This document shows positions 47,989-59,797 of a stretch of DNA of 64,000 nt, piece after piece. The notes beneath the pieces were generated by a model, which had not been told where the DNA came from, made no database searches, and was given only the letters and a program-made list of their open reading frames with translations. The stretch covers positions 212,224,779 to 212,288,778 of the forward strand of contig NC_061115.1 of assembly GCF_002878395.1 (NCBI RefSeq), written 5' to 3'. Each line of letters starts with the position of its first letter. Position 1 is the first letter of the stretch. The DNA comes from Capsicum annuum (Eukaryota; Streptophyta; Magnoliopsida; Solanales; Solanaceae). Both the position numbers and the translations under genes were made by a program.

Positions 47989-48566
47989 ATATGTTCTAGC
48001 AACAATCCAGCAGACTTGTTCACCAAATCATTACCAACTTCAATCTTTGAGAAGATGGTATATAAGATTAGGATGCGAAGATATAATATCCCGTACTTTT
48101 TTCTAGCTTGAAAAGTTTCCCAAGAATATTAGAAGCTTTCTTTGAAAGATGAATTCACTTTTTTACACGTGGTATTTTCAATATTTTCACTTTTTGTCAT
48201 GTGAGAAATTGAATAAGCTTTCCATCGATACCAAATTCGCCCAAATCTGACACCCAGGGTGAAGAGTTAGAGCCTTTTTAGTGAGACAGTGTATCACCTG
48301 AGCCTTCAGCGCGTCGCAGAGATAGCTCAAATGACAATTGTCAATTTCCAGTGTTGCTCTGTGATAGTGGAACGTCGCGCCAAACTTTCAGGTCATAGAC
48401 AAGGTGGCAACACGATAGTTACGCGTCGCGCCATCGTGCAATTTTCCATTTGTTACTTTCCATTGACTTAGCGTGATTGTGGCGCGTCGCGCCAAGGATG
48501 AAAATCGAGAAATTTTCTCAGAAATTAAATATATGTCCTAGGGTTAAAAGGGTCAATTTTCCATCC

Positions 48567-48574
48567 TATATAAG
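48567..48574 (+). promoter_or_regulatory. TATA box of the solo LTR
   Basis: TATATAAG followed about 90 bp on by CCCTAGGGTTTTC, a layout like plant retrotransposon LTR promoters. The other copy has a similar arrangement on its minus strand. Confidence 0.55.
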
Positions 48575-49319
48575 CCTTATAACACGAGATTTGGCCACAA
48601 TTCAGCAACTTACACTCAATTACTCTAAAAAACTCTCAAGAAGAAGCCCTAGGGTTTTCATAGAAGGTTCAATTCCAAGGAAATTTACCATCAAATTTCA
48701 AGAATCTCTCCGTCAATTTTCATAGAATCACAAGCTAAGGTATGCGTAGTGTTCATTCATGGACTCCTTTCGTCCATGAAGCCCAAGAATCTCTTTTCTA
48801 AGTTTAAGTTTATGGATTTCTTTATGAATTTCATGTTGAGTTTGTTTTGTTTTTGTTGAGAATGATCAATTGAATTCAAATTCATGTTGGGTAATCAATT
48901 TTATATGGAATTGATTTATATAGATTAATATTCATGTGAACCTATGAATAAACCCTAGATGATGAAATTAGAGATGAATCATTATGATTAATTGTTGTAT
49001 AATATTGTCTACATGTGCTATGCCTACCATGTGTTTGATTAAATGCCTAGACGAAGGAACAATGCCCAACTAGTATGATATCATGAAATCCCCATGTATG
49101 TACAAGCTTATGCATATCACATGTTTGGTGAAGTGCTTCAATATATGAATTATGATTGTGTTGTTGGTCATGTGTTCAAGTAAGCCATGCTATGTCAGTT
49201 TCTTCTCATCGAGTCTTCGGGGTACTTGTACCCGAACATTTAGCTGTGTGCCTAGAGCCATGTCATGTTTTCACGATTTCCTCAGTCAAGCTATGATCCA
49301 TAGAACTCAGTCCGTCATA

Positions 49320-49460
49320 TGACTCAGTAAATCTCAGAAATCTCAATAATCTCAGTAGTTCAGTAATCTCAGTGATCTCAGTACTCAATAATCTCAGTAA
49401 CATCAGTATTTCCAGTCAATCTCAGTAACTTCAGTATTCTCAGTCAGTCCTTAGAACTCA
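49320..49460. repeat. (AATCTCAGT)n minisatellite within solo LTR
   Basis: About ten imperfect copies of a 9-10 base AATCTCAGT unit. The other LTR copy lacks this expansion. Confidence 0.85.
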
Positions 49461-49937
49461 GTACATTCCGTCAGTCAACGAAACTCAGTAAATTTAATTT
49501 ATCTCCGCCAAATAATACCACTAGTATCAATTCAGTTCAGTTAATCAGTTTAATTCAGTTAATTAGTTCAGTGTCTTTAAGATAGGAGTAGGATTCAGCA
49601 CCGAGTGAGCCTAGGGATGGGGACTCACCCGCTAGATAGGACTGAGATCCCTAGAAGCAATCCCTAAGTTCTAGAACTACGTAGCCAGTGTAGGTACGAG
49701 ATGTCACCCATTAGATAGGACTGACTTATTCAGGGATCACCCGTTAGCGCAACTAAATGTATAGGACTGATCCCAGGGGTCACCCGCTAGATTAGGACTG
49801 ACTCCACAACAGTTGTCTTTACCAGTAGCGCGGTATTGACACCCTTCCAGCTGGGGTTACAGGTTGGACCCCAGTTAGCTTAGTATGGGGCATGTTGGTT
49901 AGATGAATACATCCCACAGTTTCAGTTATAGAATCAG

Positions 49938-50261
49938 GACTGTCAGATACAGTCAATTCAGCTCAGTAGTACAGATATAGGACTGTCAGATACAGTCACT
50001 TCTTATCATTTTAAATAGACTCCGGGATCACCAATTAGACATGATCGATCTCAACTATGGTCAACCAGTAACGGTATCATCAGATTTAGAGATCACCCAC
50101 CAGATAGGACTGATCTTAGATCAGTTACTCAAATATAGTATGAAACTCGGCCAGTTCCATCAGATTCAGGACTGTCAGATACAGTCACTCATGTTATCAG
50201 TTATATCAGTTATCAGAACTCATGTTATCAGTATCCAGCTTCAGGACTGTTAGACACAGTC
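49938..50261. repeat. Dispersed GACTGT-N5-ACAGTC palindromes in solo LTR
   Basis: GACTGTCAGATACAGTC occurs at 49938-49954, 49981-49997 and 50170-50186, with GACTGTTAGACACAGTC at 50245-50261; a weaker copy follows near 50286. The other LTR has one such site (2843-2859). Confidence 0.9.
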
Positions 50262-51150
50262 AATCAGACCAGTTCTTCATAATCAGAACTGTCAAAAATA
50301 GTTATTCATGTATCAGTCCCTCATATATCAGTAATTCCATGTTATTAGTAAACTCAATATTCAGAACTTAGCATTCAGTCCTATCACGATGTTAGTTACA
50401 GTTACGTATGCATGCATGTATTCTCACGTTGATGTTAGTCAGTCAGTTAGTATTGCTCATGCATATGAACCTATTGCATTCAGCCTACCTCACTTCCATA
50501 CCAGTACATTCAAAGTACTGACGCATTTGCGCTATGGTATCTTATACCATAGGTTTAGAAACACGAGCTCCAGAGAACCAGTATCATCCCAGTTTAGCGA
50601 TCAGAGTTAGCAGTGAGTTCTCATCATTCGAGGACATGATGATCACATTACTATTTCAGTTTTCAGTTTACTTCAGTGGTTGGAGTTAGTTGGGAACATG
50701 TCACATCAACTCCTTATTCAGATAGTTTGCAGGCTTTCAGACTACAGTATGTTTAGACAATTATCTCAGTTATTTTGGTATTGTTATACCATATTTTTTC
50801 AGTTATGTACTAGTATTGAACCTTATGGCCTTTCAGTTCATGTTTTCGCATTTACGATATTATTACTATTATTCAGTGCTCAATTTACAGATATCAGTCA
50901 TGGGTTAGCTTGTGGTCCTTCGGGGTCATGAGCATCGTGTAGCGTCTCGGGTACCAGATTCGGGGTGTTACAGAAGACTGAACCGATTAAAACGGGATCT
51001 TCATCAGGGAGAGTAAGAATACGCGTTGTACTCTTTTTTCCTTAACCAAGGTTTTTATCTCCTTGAATTTTTTCTGGTAAGGTTTTTAATGAGACAACAC
51101 TCAAATGCATATTCAATGAATTTTTCTTTACATGGACATCCAAGAGGGAA

Positions 51151-51374
51151 CGTTAATAAATATGGATGCCATGTGTAAGTCATGTGACTTCCCTTGCTTT
51201 GGCTTCTTGCCAAGTAATACTCCACCTCTTAAGGTGGAATATATCTTGTATTTTGAGGTGGAATATATCTTGTAATTTTGATTACTATAAATAGCCTTTG
51301 TTTACAAAGAAATGTAATGAGAAGACTACAATTTCCTCCACTTCGTTTTATAGATTACTTATAAATTTATAACA
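51151..51374 (+). repeat. 3' LTR of Copia element
   Basis: 224 bp; first base T mutated to C. Contains two copies of GAGGTGGAATATATCTTGTA-like sequence and CTATAAATAGCCTTTG as promoter. Confidence 0.88.
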
Positions 51375-51379
51375 CTTGT

Positions 51380-51834
51380 CGGATTATAGAATATAATAAG
51401 TCAATGAAAAATCAATGGAAAAAAGAATGAAGGGAAAATGAAATATTTTTTTTGTTTTTTTTGGAAGAAGTATTTTTTCGCAATGGTAGTGGAAAGGAAT
51501 TTTTATATGCTTAAATGTAGAAGTACTTTTTTATGTTGTTAGAGGATTGAGAAAAATATGTCTGATGTCTTCGGTAAATAATTGAGAGACCATTTTTCTG
51601 AATTAAATTTATTTAAATTTAAATATTTAATAATTATTTAATCCAATAATTAGGAACATGAATTATCAAATTTCATGGTCAAATGCTAGCTAAATTTTAT
51701 ACGTTGCATTTAATGATAAAAAGAATTTAAAGCGCTAGATTTCTTATTTAGATTCTTTACGATAAGATTGGAATGCGTCTTTCTCTAGATATCAAATAAT
51801 ATTTGGATTTGGGGGGAGGGGGAGGGGGAGGGTT
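51380..51834. other. AT-rich intergenic DNA with G-rich microsatellite
   Basis: No gene seen. Ends in GGGGGGAGGGGGAGGGGGAG (51811-51830), a potential G-quadruplex former. Confidence 0.5.
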
Positions 51835-51844
51835 GGGTTTATAA

Positions 51845-52479
51845 GGAAAAGGGGTCATATTTACCCCAGAACTATTAGAAATGATTTAAATATGTCCTTC
51901 GTTATATTTTAGATGCAAATATATTCCTTTCGTTATATTTTCGGTGCAAATATACCCCTCCCATCCTACTTTGGGTCAAATATATTCCTTAGCCGTTAAA
52001 TATTTGGATTCCACCTTAGAAAAAATGAATTAATTTAAATAACTCAAATCACATTTATCTAGTCAACACTCAAAAGAACCCAAATAAATGCTATACTTTC
52101 TTCTCCAAACCCATTTATTTATAAGCCAAACAACGAATTATTAGTAAAGAAAAAAAAAAGTTTGCACAATCGATTAGCTTCACGCAATACATGAAAATTT
52201 AATTTTATAATTATCATTTTCCTTTTATTGCCAATCAAATAGTTGTTGGTTGGGTATAAATAATTTGGGTCCTTCATAGTAATCCCAACCATTCACGTGT
52301 ATTTTCTAATGTTGGGATGCAAATATTTAACGGATAAGGGATATATTTGGATCAAAGTATAATAAGAGGGGTATATTTGCACCAAAAGTATAATGAAAGA
52401 TGTATATTTACACTCAAAATATAATGAAGTGCATATTTAAACTATTTCGAATAGTACAGAGTTAAATATAACCCTTTCT
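51845..52479. mobile_element. Mutator-like MITE with ~190-bp inverted repeats
   Basis: Left end AAAAGGGGTCATATTTACCC and right end (reverse complement) AGAAAGGGTTATATTTAACT; the arms stay similar for about 190 bp (TGGTGCAAATATACCCCTC type blocks, CCGTTAAATATTTG). Flanks GGGTTTATAA (51835-51844) and GGGTATATAA (52480-52489) form a 10-bp duplication with one mismatch. No transposase. Confidence 0.82.
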
Positions 52480-52489
52480 GGGTATATAA

Positions 52490-53781
52490 TGTATAAGGTT
52501 TTTGAAGTAACTTTCAGTGAACTTTTTTCTAATAAAATTTTAGTAATATACTTTATTAATGAACTTGAAAAAATAAGTGATATAAATCCAAAGAAATGTG
52601 GATGCCTCTTCTTTGGAAATTCATGTACCGAATATAAAAGCTTACTTCCCTCTTAATTCTTCTATCGATAGTTTTAGAACTTTTAACTTACTAATTCATA
52701 ATACGTTCGTTGCACGTGTATATCGCATCAAACATTATTTATTAATTAGAATTTGATAGAATTAAAATTATAGGTTAAATCTTGTTAGCGTAAGTTACTC
52801 CTTCACTATATAAAATAAAAGTTTTATATTCATTAAAACGATGAATGTTGTCCCTATATATCTAACTCAATAAATGAAGATATTATTTCATTGAAGTTCA
52901 ACTGAAAACTCATTCTAATTTTATAGTTCCATCATTTCCAAATTCACAATTATCATGCTTTTTTACAATTTCAACAATCACACATCAACCTTGAAAATTT
53001 AAGAGTTTTAGTGAAATTTTATTTGAAAAGCTATGTATACTATACGCAAGTTTATTTTATGGGTAAATAAGCTTTTAACCTATGATTATTTGGCACATCA
53101 AATAAGGAAAATAACCATTGAATAAAGTTTGGAATTAACTTTATTCTATGTTTGATCTGAGGTATTAACTAATTTGAAGATTATTTTATCCCATCATTTG
53201 TACTAAAATGATAGAATTATTATCATATATGAAGCGTAGGATAAAATAGCACTCCATGAGAAAATATCTCATGATTTAGAATATTCCTACTTAAAGAAAT
53301 ATCTCGTGAGTTAGAATATCCCTGCTTATTCAATTAAGTATACCAAAAGACCCATGTATAAACTGCCATCACCTAATACTGTCTCATCTTAAAATCCATC
53401 GCCTAATGTTGTCCCTTTTTAAAATACGTTCTATTTCAAATAAAGAATATGTAAATACACGAGCATATATGATCAACATGACATCCAGCAAGCACTGACC
53501 TAATCACTCGAGATCAGTTGCAGTTCTGAGTCATGTTCAAGAAAGACTATACCTGAAAAGCCATTTAAAATTTCAAAACATTAGAAAACATTATGGTATA
53601 CAAAAATCGAAAGGTCAACAACATCTCAGCAGTAGATTTTTTATTTTTTTTTTAGTTTTCCCAGTGACTCTGGGTGTGTTGTATTTCATTTCAAAAGATT
53701 GAATTACAACACAAGGATAGAGTCTTTTCGGCAAAAACAAAGAATGAGATGCAGGTATAGTCTTTGTCCCAAAAAGAGTAC
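52490..53781. other. AT-rich intergenic DNA
   Basis: No gene or intact repeat recognised. AAATATCTC-TGA/GTTAGAATAT is repeated around 53262-53320. Confidence 0.4.
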
Positions 53782-53960
53782 TTAGGTGCAGTGTACTAAA
53801 ACTTTTACTATGTATGGGGTCTGCGAAGGACTAAACCACAAGGGTGTATTATATGCAACCTTACCTTGCATTTTTCATGAAGCTATTATTTTCATGGCTT
53901 GAACTCATGAACTCATCATTACATGGAGGCAATGTTACTAGTTAGGTAAGAAGTCTAGCT
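53782..53960 (-). repeat. Au-type SINE
   Basis: Minus orientation: GGTGCAGTGTACTAAAACTT, CCACAAGGGTGTATTATATG, TTACCTTGCATTTTTCATGA, GGCTTGAACTCATGAACTC (B-box side) and GGAGGCAATGTTACTAGTTA. Diverged but nearly full length. Confidence 0.85.
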
Positions 53961-54869
53961 TTTTTTTTTTGTCAACAATAATCAATTGAACTTGTCTCCA
54001 CTCTCCAATAACTCTAAAAACTTGCGGTCTATGATTTGAATTTATGGACAATCAAAATACAACATAGTAAAAAGCTGCAAAGAGAGAAAAAAGAAAAAGC
54101 TAAATCAGAACTACCTAGTATACCGTAAATGCAAACACGAAATATGATCGAACCTTAAACAACGCAGACGCAGAACTCATCTTAATGATGACATGAACTT
54201 TTGAATTCAGATTTCCCTTGCAGTCCTAATTTTCATAGAATTCCTCTTCTGAAATCTACATTACAAACTAATCTCCTAATACTTGAAGTGGGATCTTTAG
54301 AAAGACCTCTTAATCTATGTATGATAAGAGTAAGATCTACGTGAACTTTGTTCTCTCTTTGCCCTACGATAACTTCAAAAATATAAATTTATTTTAAAAA
54401 AACTATTGTCTAAACCTCATGCACAAAGCTATTGAAAAAGAAATAATGGAAGATAAGTATTCTAATTTTTTAAAAATAAATATTATTTTTGTATATGAAA
54501 ATAACTTAAACAATAACTTATATTAGCATTTGCAATGGGGAAGTAGCGCGGTGATCAATCAGAACACCTTTGATATTGGAATAAGTTGAAGCTATGTATC
54601 CTCTGTACTCAATATGTCCTTGCAATGAAAGTTGAAGATGAGATAAAAATTAATATAAAATTTCATTTTTTTTCTCCAATTATATGATATCATTATTACT
54701 TGTCAAAAATTCAAAAATCATAAAGATATCTAGTAACAAAATCGTAGATTACTGAAATCAAAGGACAAACGAAAACTTCAAGAACACTTTCGCTGGACCA
54801 AAAGATTAACAGAAGTAACCGAAGTAGAAAAAAAGGGATAATCTCATAAATAACAAATGATAATCATCA

Positions 54870-55330
54870 TAAACTACAATTAAATAATACGATAATCAAG
54901 ATATTAACCTTTATATAAAATATTCCCTAAAGACGGTCGACATTCATCTACTATCTGTAAACTACAACAAATAATACGATAATAGACAAATAATACGATA
55001 ATAGAGATATCAAAATAATAAAATTAAACCTAATTTTTACACGAAAATTTCCTTAAAACTCGATTGAACATCCATCTATCACCTGTATTAAACATCTACC
55101 ACCTGTATTAAACAGAAAAATTAACAAACAGTAGCAAATCAGAAACTACAATAAAATAATACGATATTTGAGATATTAGGTTAACCTTTACAAATGATAA
55201 TCGAGATATCAATCTTTACATAAAAAATACCTCAAATCGATCGACGTTCATCGACCACCTATAAACTACAAAAAAACATATAATAATAGAGATATCAATG
55301 CAGTACAATACAATTAGACCTAACCGTAAC
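54870..55330. repeat. Degenerate ~170-bp tandem repeat, three copies
   Basis: TAAACTACAAnnAAATAATACGATAAT, GAGATATCAATCTTTACATA-like and GTCGACATTCATCTACTATC/CGACGTTCATCGACCACC blocks recur in order. Confidence 0.65.
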
Positions 55331-55934
55331 AAATTTTACGTAAACTTAAGAAAATGAATGAAAAGAAGTTTTAGTTTTTAGAGGGAAAATAACCCTAAAA
55401 TTGCTAGTTGGACAGTTACAAATGTATCTTCTGAACATAAAATAGAGGCCTATCAATTGCCCATACAAAAATACAGATTCATGTGTCTTTTTATTTGTCC
55501 ATAAATTTAGGTTTGAGGCTTGAAATAATAATTAAGAAAATAGTCGAATTAAGTCTATTTTAGTTTGGAAAAGATTTTTTTCCTACTTTTTCTCGACGAA
55601 AAAGGTAAAAAAAAAAATTGAATTCATGGGGTTTGAACGTATAATGTCAATTCTATAGATTTAATTAAAATAAAATATGATTCTTTACATATATTTCAGG
55701 ATCGTTAATTTCTTTTCATATATTTTAGGATTCATATATTTTATGTAATTTAGGATTCTAATTTCTTTGTATATATTTATTTGTTCAGGGTTCTTTCCAT
55801 ATATTTTAGGAGTTCTTAATTTAATAATATAATAATTAAAAAAAAAAGGTAAAAAGATGATTTTGTCTATTGCAGGGCGTTTTAGTGAAGGGAAAAAAGT
55901 TCAAATCACTTTTCTAAGGTCTTTACACTTTTAA

Positions 55935-56068
55935 TATATTATAGGTATAGATATAGATTATAGATATAGATATGGATATAGATATAGATATAGATATAAA
56001 TATATTTATAGATTATAGATATAGATATAAATTATAGATATAAATTATAGATATAGATAATAATAGTA
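55935..56068. repeat. (TATAGA)n microsatellite
   Basis: Imperfect run of TATAGA/TATAAA hexamers. Confidence 0.92.
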
Positions 56069-56088
56069 TCACAAGTGTGATTTGAGGA

Positions 56089-56090
56089 AT

Positions 56091-56130
<40 letters not shown>

Positions 56131-56520
56131 TATTCAATGTAATTTCATACAAATTTGAGAAAAGTAATGTGTACACACAAATCTTATCTCTACCTTGAAA
56201 GATCGAGAGTCTGTTTTTTAATATAAAGCACATGGAATTACAATGACAACAACAACAACAACAATATATCCAGAGTAATTCCACAAGTGAGATCTGAAAA
56301 TAATAATGTGTACACAAATCATATGTCTATCTTAAAAGATAAAGAATCCGTTTCAAATTAAAAAAACACACATAAAATCATGACGACAATAATAACAACC
56401 CCATACACAATATGATTTCATAAGAGGAAACTTAAAAAAAAAAATAACAAAATCAATAGTATAGACGTAAACTTTATTCTTATCTTAAAAGATAGAGAAA
56501 CTATTCCCGACAGAAAGCAC
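56089..56520 (-). repeat. (AAT)n microsatellite and decayed TS-SINE tails
   Basis: An AAT trinucleotide run (56089-56131) is followed by two or three degenerate minus-strand SINE 3' ends: ACAACAACAACAACAATATAT, CCAGAGTAATTCCACAAGTG, AGATCTGAAAATAATAATGT. Confidence 0.65.
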
Positions 56521-56598
56521 ATAAAACTACACAATGGAAAATAGATCATTTGAAGCACTGAATTTTACTAGGCCAATATAGATCTAATAGATGATGTA

Positions 56599-57818
56599 TC
56601 ATTTGTTGTGATGGTGTGAATCAATGTCTTTCATGACATCAATGGCAATTCCCAAAAGTGTGATGGGCTCTGGGACATCTTCATTTTGCTTCTCATACTC
56701 AAATGTCCATGATATCCAATTCTCTTCAACATCCAAAGTAGTCTTAAATTCCTTGTATAAATCCACAAAATCTCCTCCAACAAATTTGAAGCTGATTCTT
56801 TTCTTTTCTTTATCTATGTGATCAACAACTTGCTTTGCCACCCTCTCTCCCCCATCTTCAAAATATTTTTACAATTAGATCAATTATAAAATAATTATAT
56901 GTATACAATCAGATCAATTATAAAATAATCTGATCAGTTATAAAATAATTATATGTATACGATTAGATCAGTTATAAGATATATAATCAGATCAGTTATA
57001 GAATAATTATATGTATACAATCAGAACAGTTATAAGATAATTATATGTTAACTTACATCAATGTATAATTTATCATACATGGTTGTTAACTTGATATCTA
57101 GATTAGCAATTTTGCCAAGAGTTAATTTTGTCTAGATTATATATATATACACACAATTTTAATAAGCCGTAAAACTTTAGGTATGTTCCGGTTGTGATTA
57201 TTCTATCAATGTCATGATAAACAGAGGTCTAAAATAATATGTTGTCGGAGTGAGATCGTACTACAGTAACGAAGTTAAGCCGAAAAGAATGACCCAATTC
57301 CTCTAGAAGAAAGGAGAGAGAGAACTATATATAATTAAAAAAGATGACATATTTTAAGTGGTTAACTTATCTACGTACTATCAGGTCATTCAACTGATAT
57401 CAATATGTAAGTCATTTTAAAATGTGAGATCTGTAATCTTGAATGTAAGACAGGTTACTGACTGTACCAGATAAAGGTGAGCTGACCTAAAGAGGTACTT
57501 CATCGATTCCTTTTTTGTTTTTTGAGTAATTACAACATGAAAATCTAAATAATAAAGAACTCCATTTTTTTTTTTTATCAAAAAACTCCGAATTAAATAA
57601 TTCTTGTCTCCATAGAAAAGTAAAAGTGACTTACCATATTTAAATCTCCATTCGATAATAGTACCAACACTTCCTAATTCACCTTCATGAACCCCAAAGT
57701 GATTTATCTTATCACTTATATTAGGAATATGGTGAGGTTTGGTGTTGAAGTGATCATGAAATAGTTCTCCACCACATTTGACCTCCAAATGAGCAACTAA
57801 TTTACCCCTCAAACCCAT
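56599..57818 (-). CDS. MLP-like protein (Bet v 1 / major latex protein family), two exons
   Basis: Small cytosolic ligand-binding protein of the START-like Bet v 1 fold; MLPs are linked to defence and stress and bind hydrophobic ligands, but the ligand here is unknown. Exon 1 is 57818-57635, exon 2 56855-56599; the donor TATG/GTAAGT and acceptor TGAAG/ATGGGG share a split Asp codon, the usual MLP intron position, giving 146 residues. It starts M-G-L-R-G-K-L-V-A-H-L-E-V-K-C-G-G-E-L-F-H-D and contains N-H-F-G-V-H-E-G-E, E-R-V-A-K-Q-V-V-D, V-G-G-D-F-V-D-L-Y and W-T-F-E-Y-E-K with P-E-P. The upstream in-frame ATG at 57911 lies 7 bp after the TATA box and is unlikely to be transcribed. A relative begins at 63871 on the same strand, so this is part of a tandem family. 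Confidence 0.94.
56873..57050. repeat. Short tandem repeats in MLP intron
   Basis: ATCAGATCAGTTATAAAATA and AATTATATGTATACA units recur about five times in irregular order. Confidence 0.85.
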
Positions 57819-57917
57819 CCTCCTCTTAGCAAATAGCAATAGCAAGGAAGCGGTTACTATTACTATTTGTATATGAATGGAAAAATTGTACTTATTGAAA
57901 CCATAGTTCATTGCCCT

Positions 57918-57925
57918 TATATAGC
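57918..57925 (-). promoter_or_regulatory. TATA box of MLP-like gene
   Basis: CTATATAA on the minus strand, 100 bp upstream of the ATG, which would place transcription start near 57890. The same TATAGCTGTAATGCT context occurs upstream of the broken copy at 63970, so the promoter was duplicated with the gene. Confidence 0.7.
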
Positions 57926-58131
57926 TGTAATGCTATTAATTATTTAAAATATATTATCTTCTTTAATTATATGTATTTGTCTAAATAAGTCGTAAAACTT
58001 TTCAGGCCTATTTCGATTGAGGTTAGTATGTATAATTAAAGAAAATGATATACTTTTGTAGTAAATTTATCTATGTAATAGACGTCTGAGAACACGCACT
58101 CAAGAATTTGAACCAAAAATGCCTAATAGAA

Positions 58132-59760
58132 TGAAAAATTTTACAATGGGAGAGTCACAACCAACAAAAGTTGTGTGACTCTCCATTAATATTTTGACAC
58201 ATAAGTTGTGGGCCCCTATCTTTTTAATTTTATAATAAAAGCAATGAATAAGAGAGAGAAAATATATTTATATAATTCATATGGGTCTTAATTAGTAAAA
58301 CAAATTATGTTAAGTAAATATTAAAAATAAAAAAGAATAGAATTATATGGCTCTTGTATGAAAAACATGAACGGTAAAAACATATTTTTTTCTTTATGAT
58401 TTCATAAAAATCCATGTAAACTTTTGATCATTATTTGAGATAAAAATTACACCAAATTTATGTATATATCCTTTTTTTATTAATAGATATTTCATTCGAT
58501 TAAATTTATGATTTATTTTTAAAATTTTTAAAAAGACATATTTTTGTATTTAGTACAATAACATTTCTCATGAAATATCACAAATGAAATTTGAGAAAAG
58601 TAGAGTGTATGCAGACTTTATCAGAGGGAGTGCTTCATCTTTTTTATTTTATTAATAATTTAATTATAGAATAATATATAATTTTTACTCCCAATTAATA
58701 ATTTATAACAACATAAATTTTCGTGTTATAAAATACTATATTTTATATCAATTCAAAATTATTTATTTTTTAAATATATACCGAGTCAAAATTTCACATA
58801 AATTAAAATATATAAAATATGTGTAAAATTGACACATAGACAATATGCCTTGTTTATTCAATTTTATAATTAAAACGCAATGAAACTCAATCTATCAATA
58901 TTTATAAGGATCTTCTTAGTTATAAAATATTAAAATGTGAGTATCTTTTTTTTTTTCAGAATAATTTTTTTTATTTCTGTTTAAAATTCAATGTTTGACT
59001 TTAAAAACAGTTTTGAGTTTGTTTTCCAATAGGATTTACACTTTTATGCATAAGTTAAATACTTATTTTTCTATTAATCTAAAACATTGAAAAATTATTT
59101 TATATATTTATGTGAAAGTTTTGACTCGGTACATATTTAAGAAAATAAAAAATTTGGATTGAACTAAAATATAGTATTTTATAACCCAAAAATTTGTGTT
59201 GCTATAAATTATTAATTGGGAGTAAAAATTATATATTATTTTATAATTAAATTATTAATAAAATAAAAAAGATACCCCCTCTGATAAAGGTTGCATGTAC
59301 TCTACCTTTCTTAAATCTCATTTGTGATATTTCATGGGAAATGTTATTGTTCTAAATAAAAAAATATGTCTTTTTTTTAATTTTAAATAAAAATCATAAA
59401 TTTAAATGAATGAAATATCTATTAATAAAAATAGGATCAATACATAAAATTTGATGTAATTTTTATCTCAAATAATTATCAAAGTTTACGTAGATTTTTA
59501 TGAAATCATAAGAATTTTTTTTTTACCGTACACGTTTTTGCATACAAGAGTCATATAATTCTCCTTTTTCTCCTTTTTTATATTTATTTAACACAATTTA
59601 TTTTCCCAATTAAGACCCATATGACTTACATAAATATATTTTCTCTCTCTCTTATTCACTGGTTTCATTACAAAATTAAAAAGATAGGGGCCCACAACTT
59701 ATGTGTCAAAAAATTAGTGGAGGATCACTATTGTTTGTGACTCTCCTATTGTAAAATTTT
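58132..59760. mobile_element. Foldback / long-TIR element (Mutator-like)
   Basis: Left arm 58132 to about 58820 and right arm about 59090-59760 are reverse complements over nearly 0.7 kb each (for example ATAGGGGCCCACAACTTATG at right against its complement at left), separated by about 270 bp. Flanked by the perfect 10-bp direct repeat CCTAATAGAA (58122-58131 and 59761-59770). No transposase ORF. The left end is about 200 bp upstream of the MLP TATA box. Confidence 0.92.
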
Positions 59761-59797
59761 CCTAATAGAACATATTTTCATGTTTTCAATTTAAATA

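Larger units (their letters stand above)
48082..50972 (+). mobile_element. Solo LTR (2.9 kb), probable Ty3/gypsy, nested in Copia
   Basis: The left end TATAATATCCCG (TGTAATATCCCG with one change) and right end CGGGGTGTTACA are flanked by the perfect duplication GAAGA (48077-48081 and 50973-50977). Reverse-complement homologous to 2184-4793: for example CATGGGTTAGCTTGTGGTCC near 50900 matches the left end of that copy. TATATAAG at 48567-48574 and a CCCTAGGGTTTTC leader suggest plus-sense transcription. No PBS or internal domain. Confidence 0.9.
43672..51374 (+). mobile_element. Degenerate full-structure Copia retrotransposon with nested solo LTR
   Basis: The 5' LTR 43672-43772 and 3' LTR 51151-51374 (TGTTAAnAAATATGG...TTTATAACA) are flanked by the perfect 5-bp duplication CTTGT (43667-43671 and 51375-51379). 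Order inside: Gag remnants (43850-44850), a hairpin-rich repeat region (45040-45600), integrase traces (45800-46050), RT traces (46870-47270), RNase H (47563-47988), then a solo LTR at 48082-50972 and a purine tract CAAGAGGGAA. All domains carry stops or frameshifts; the normal Y-V-D-D of RT reads V-W-M-T. The 5' LTR is 101 bp against 224 bp for the 3' LTR because of an internal deletion. Confidence 0.92.

Noticed and set aside
57819..57911. Alternative N-terminal extension of the MLP protein from the ATG at 57911
   Set aside because: That ATG is only a few bases from the TATA box, so it should lie upstream of the transcription start, and MLP proteins begin at M-G-L-x-G-K.
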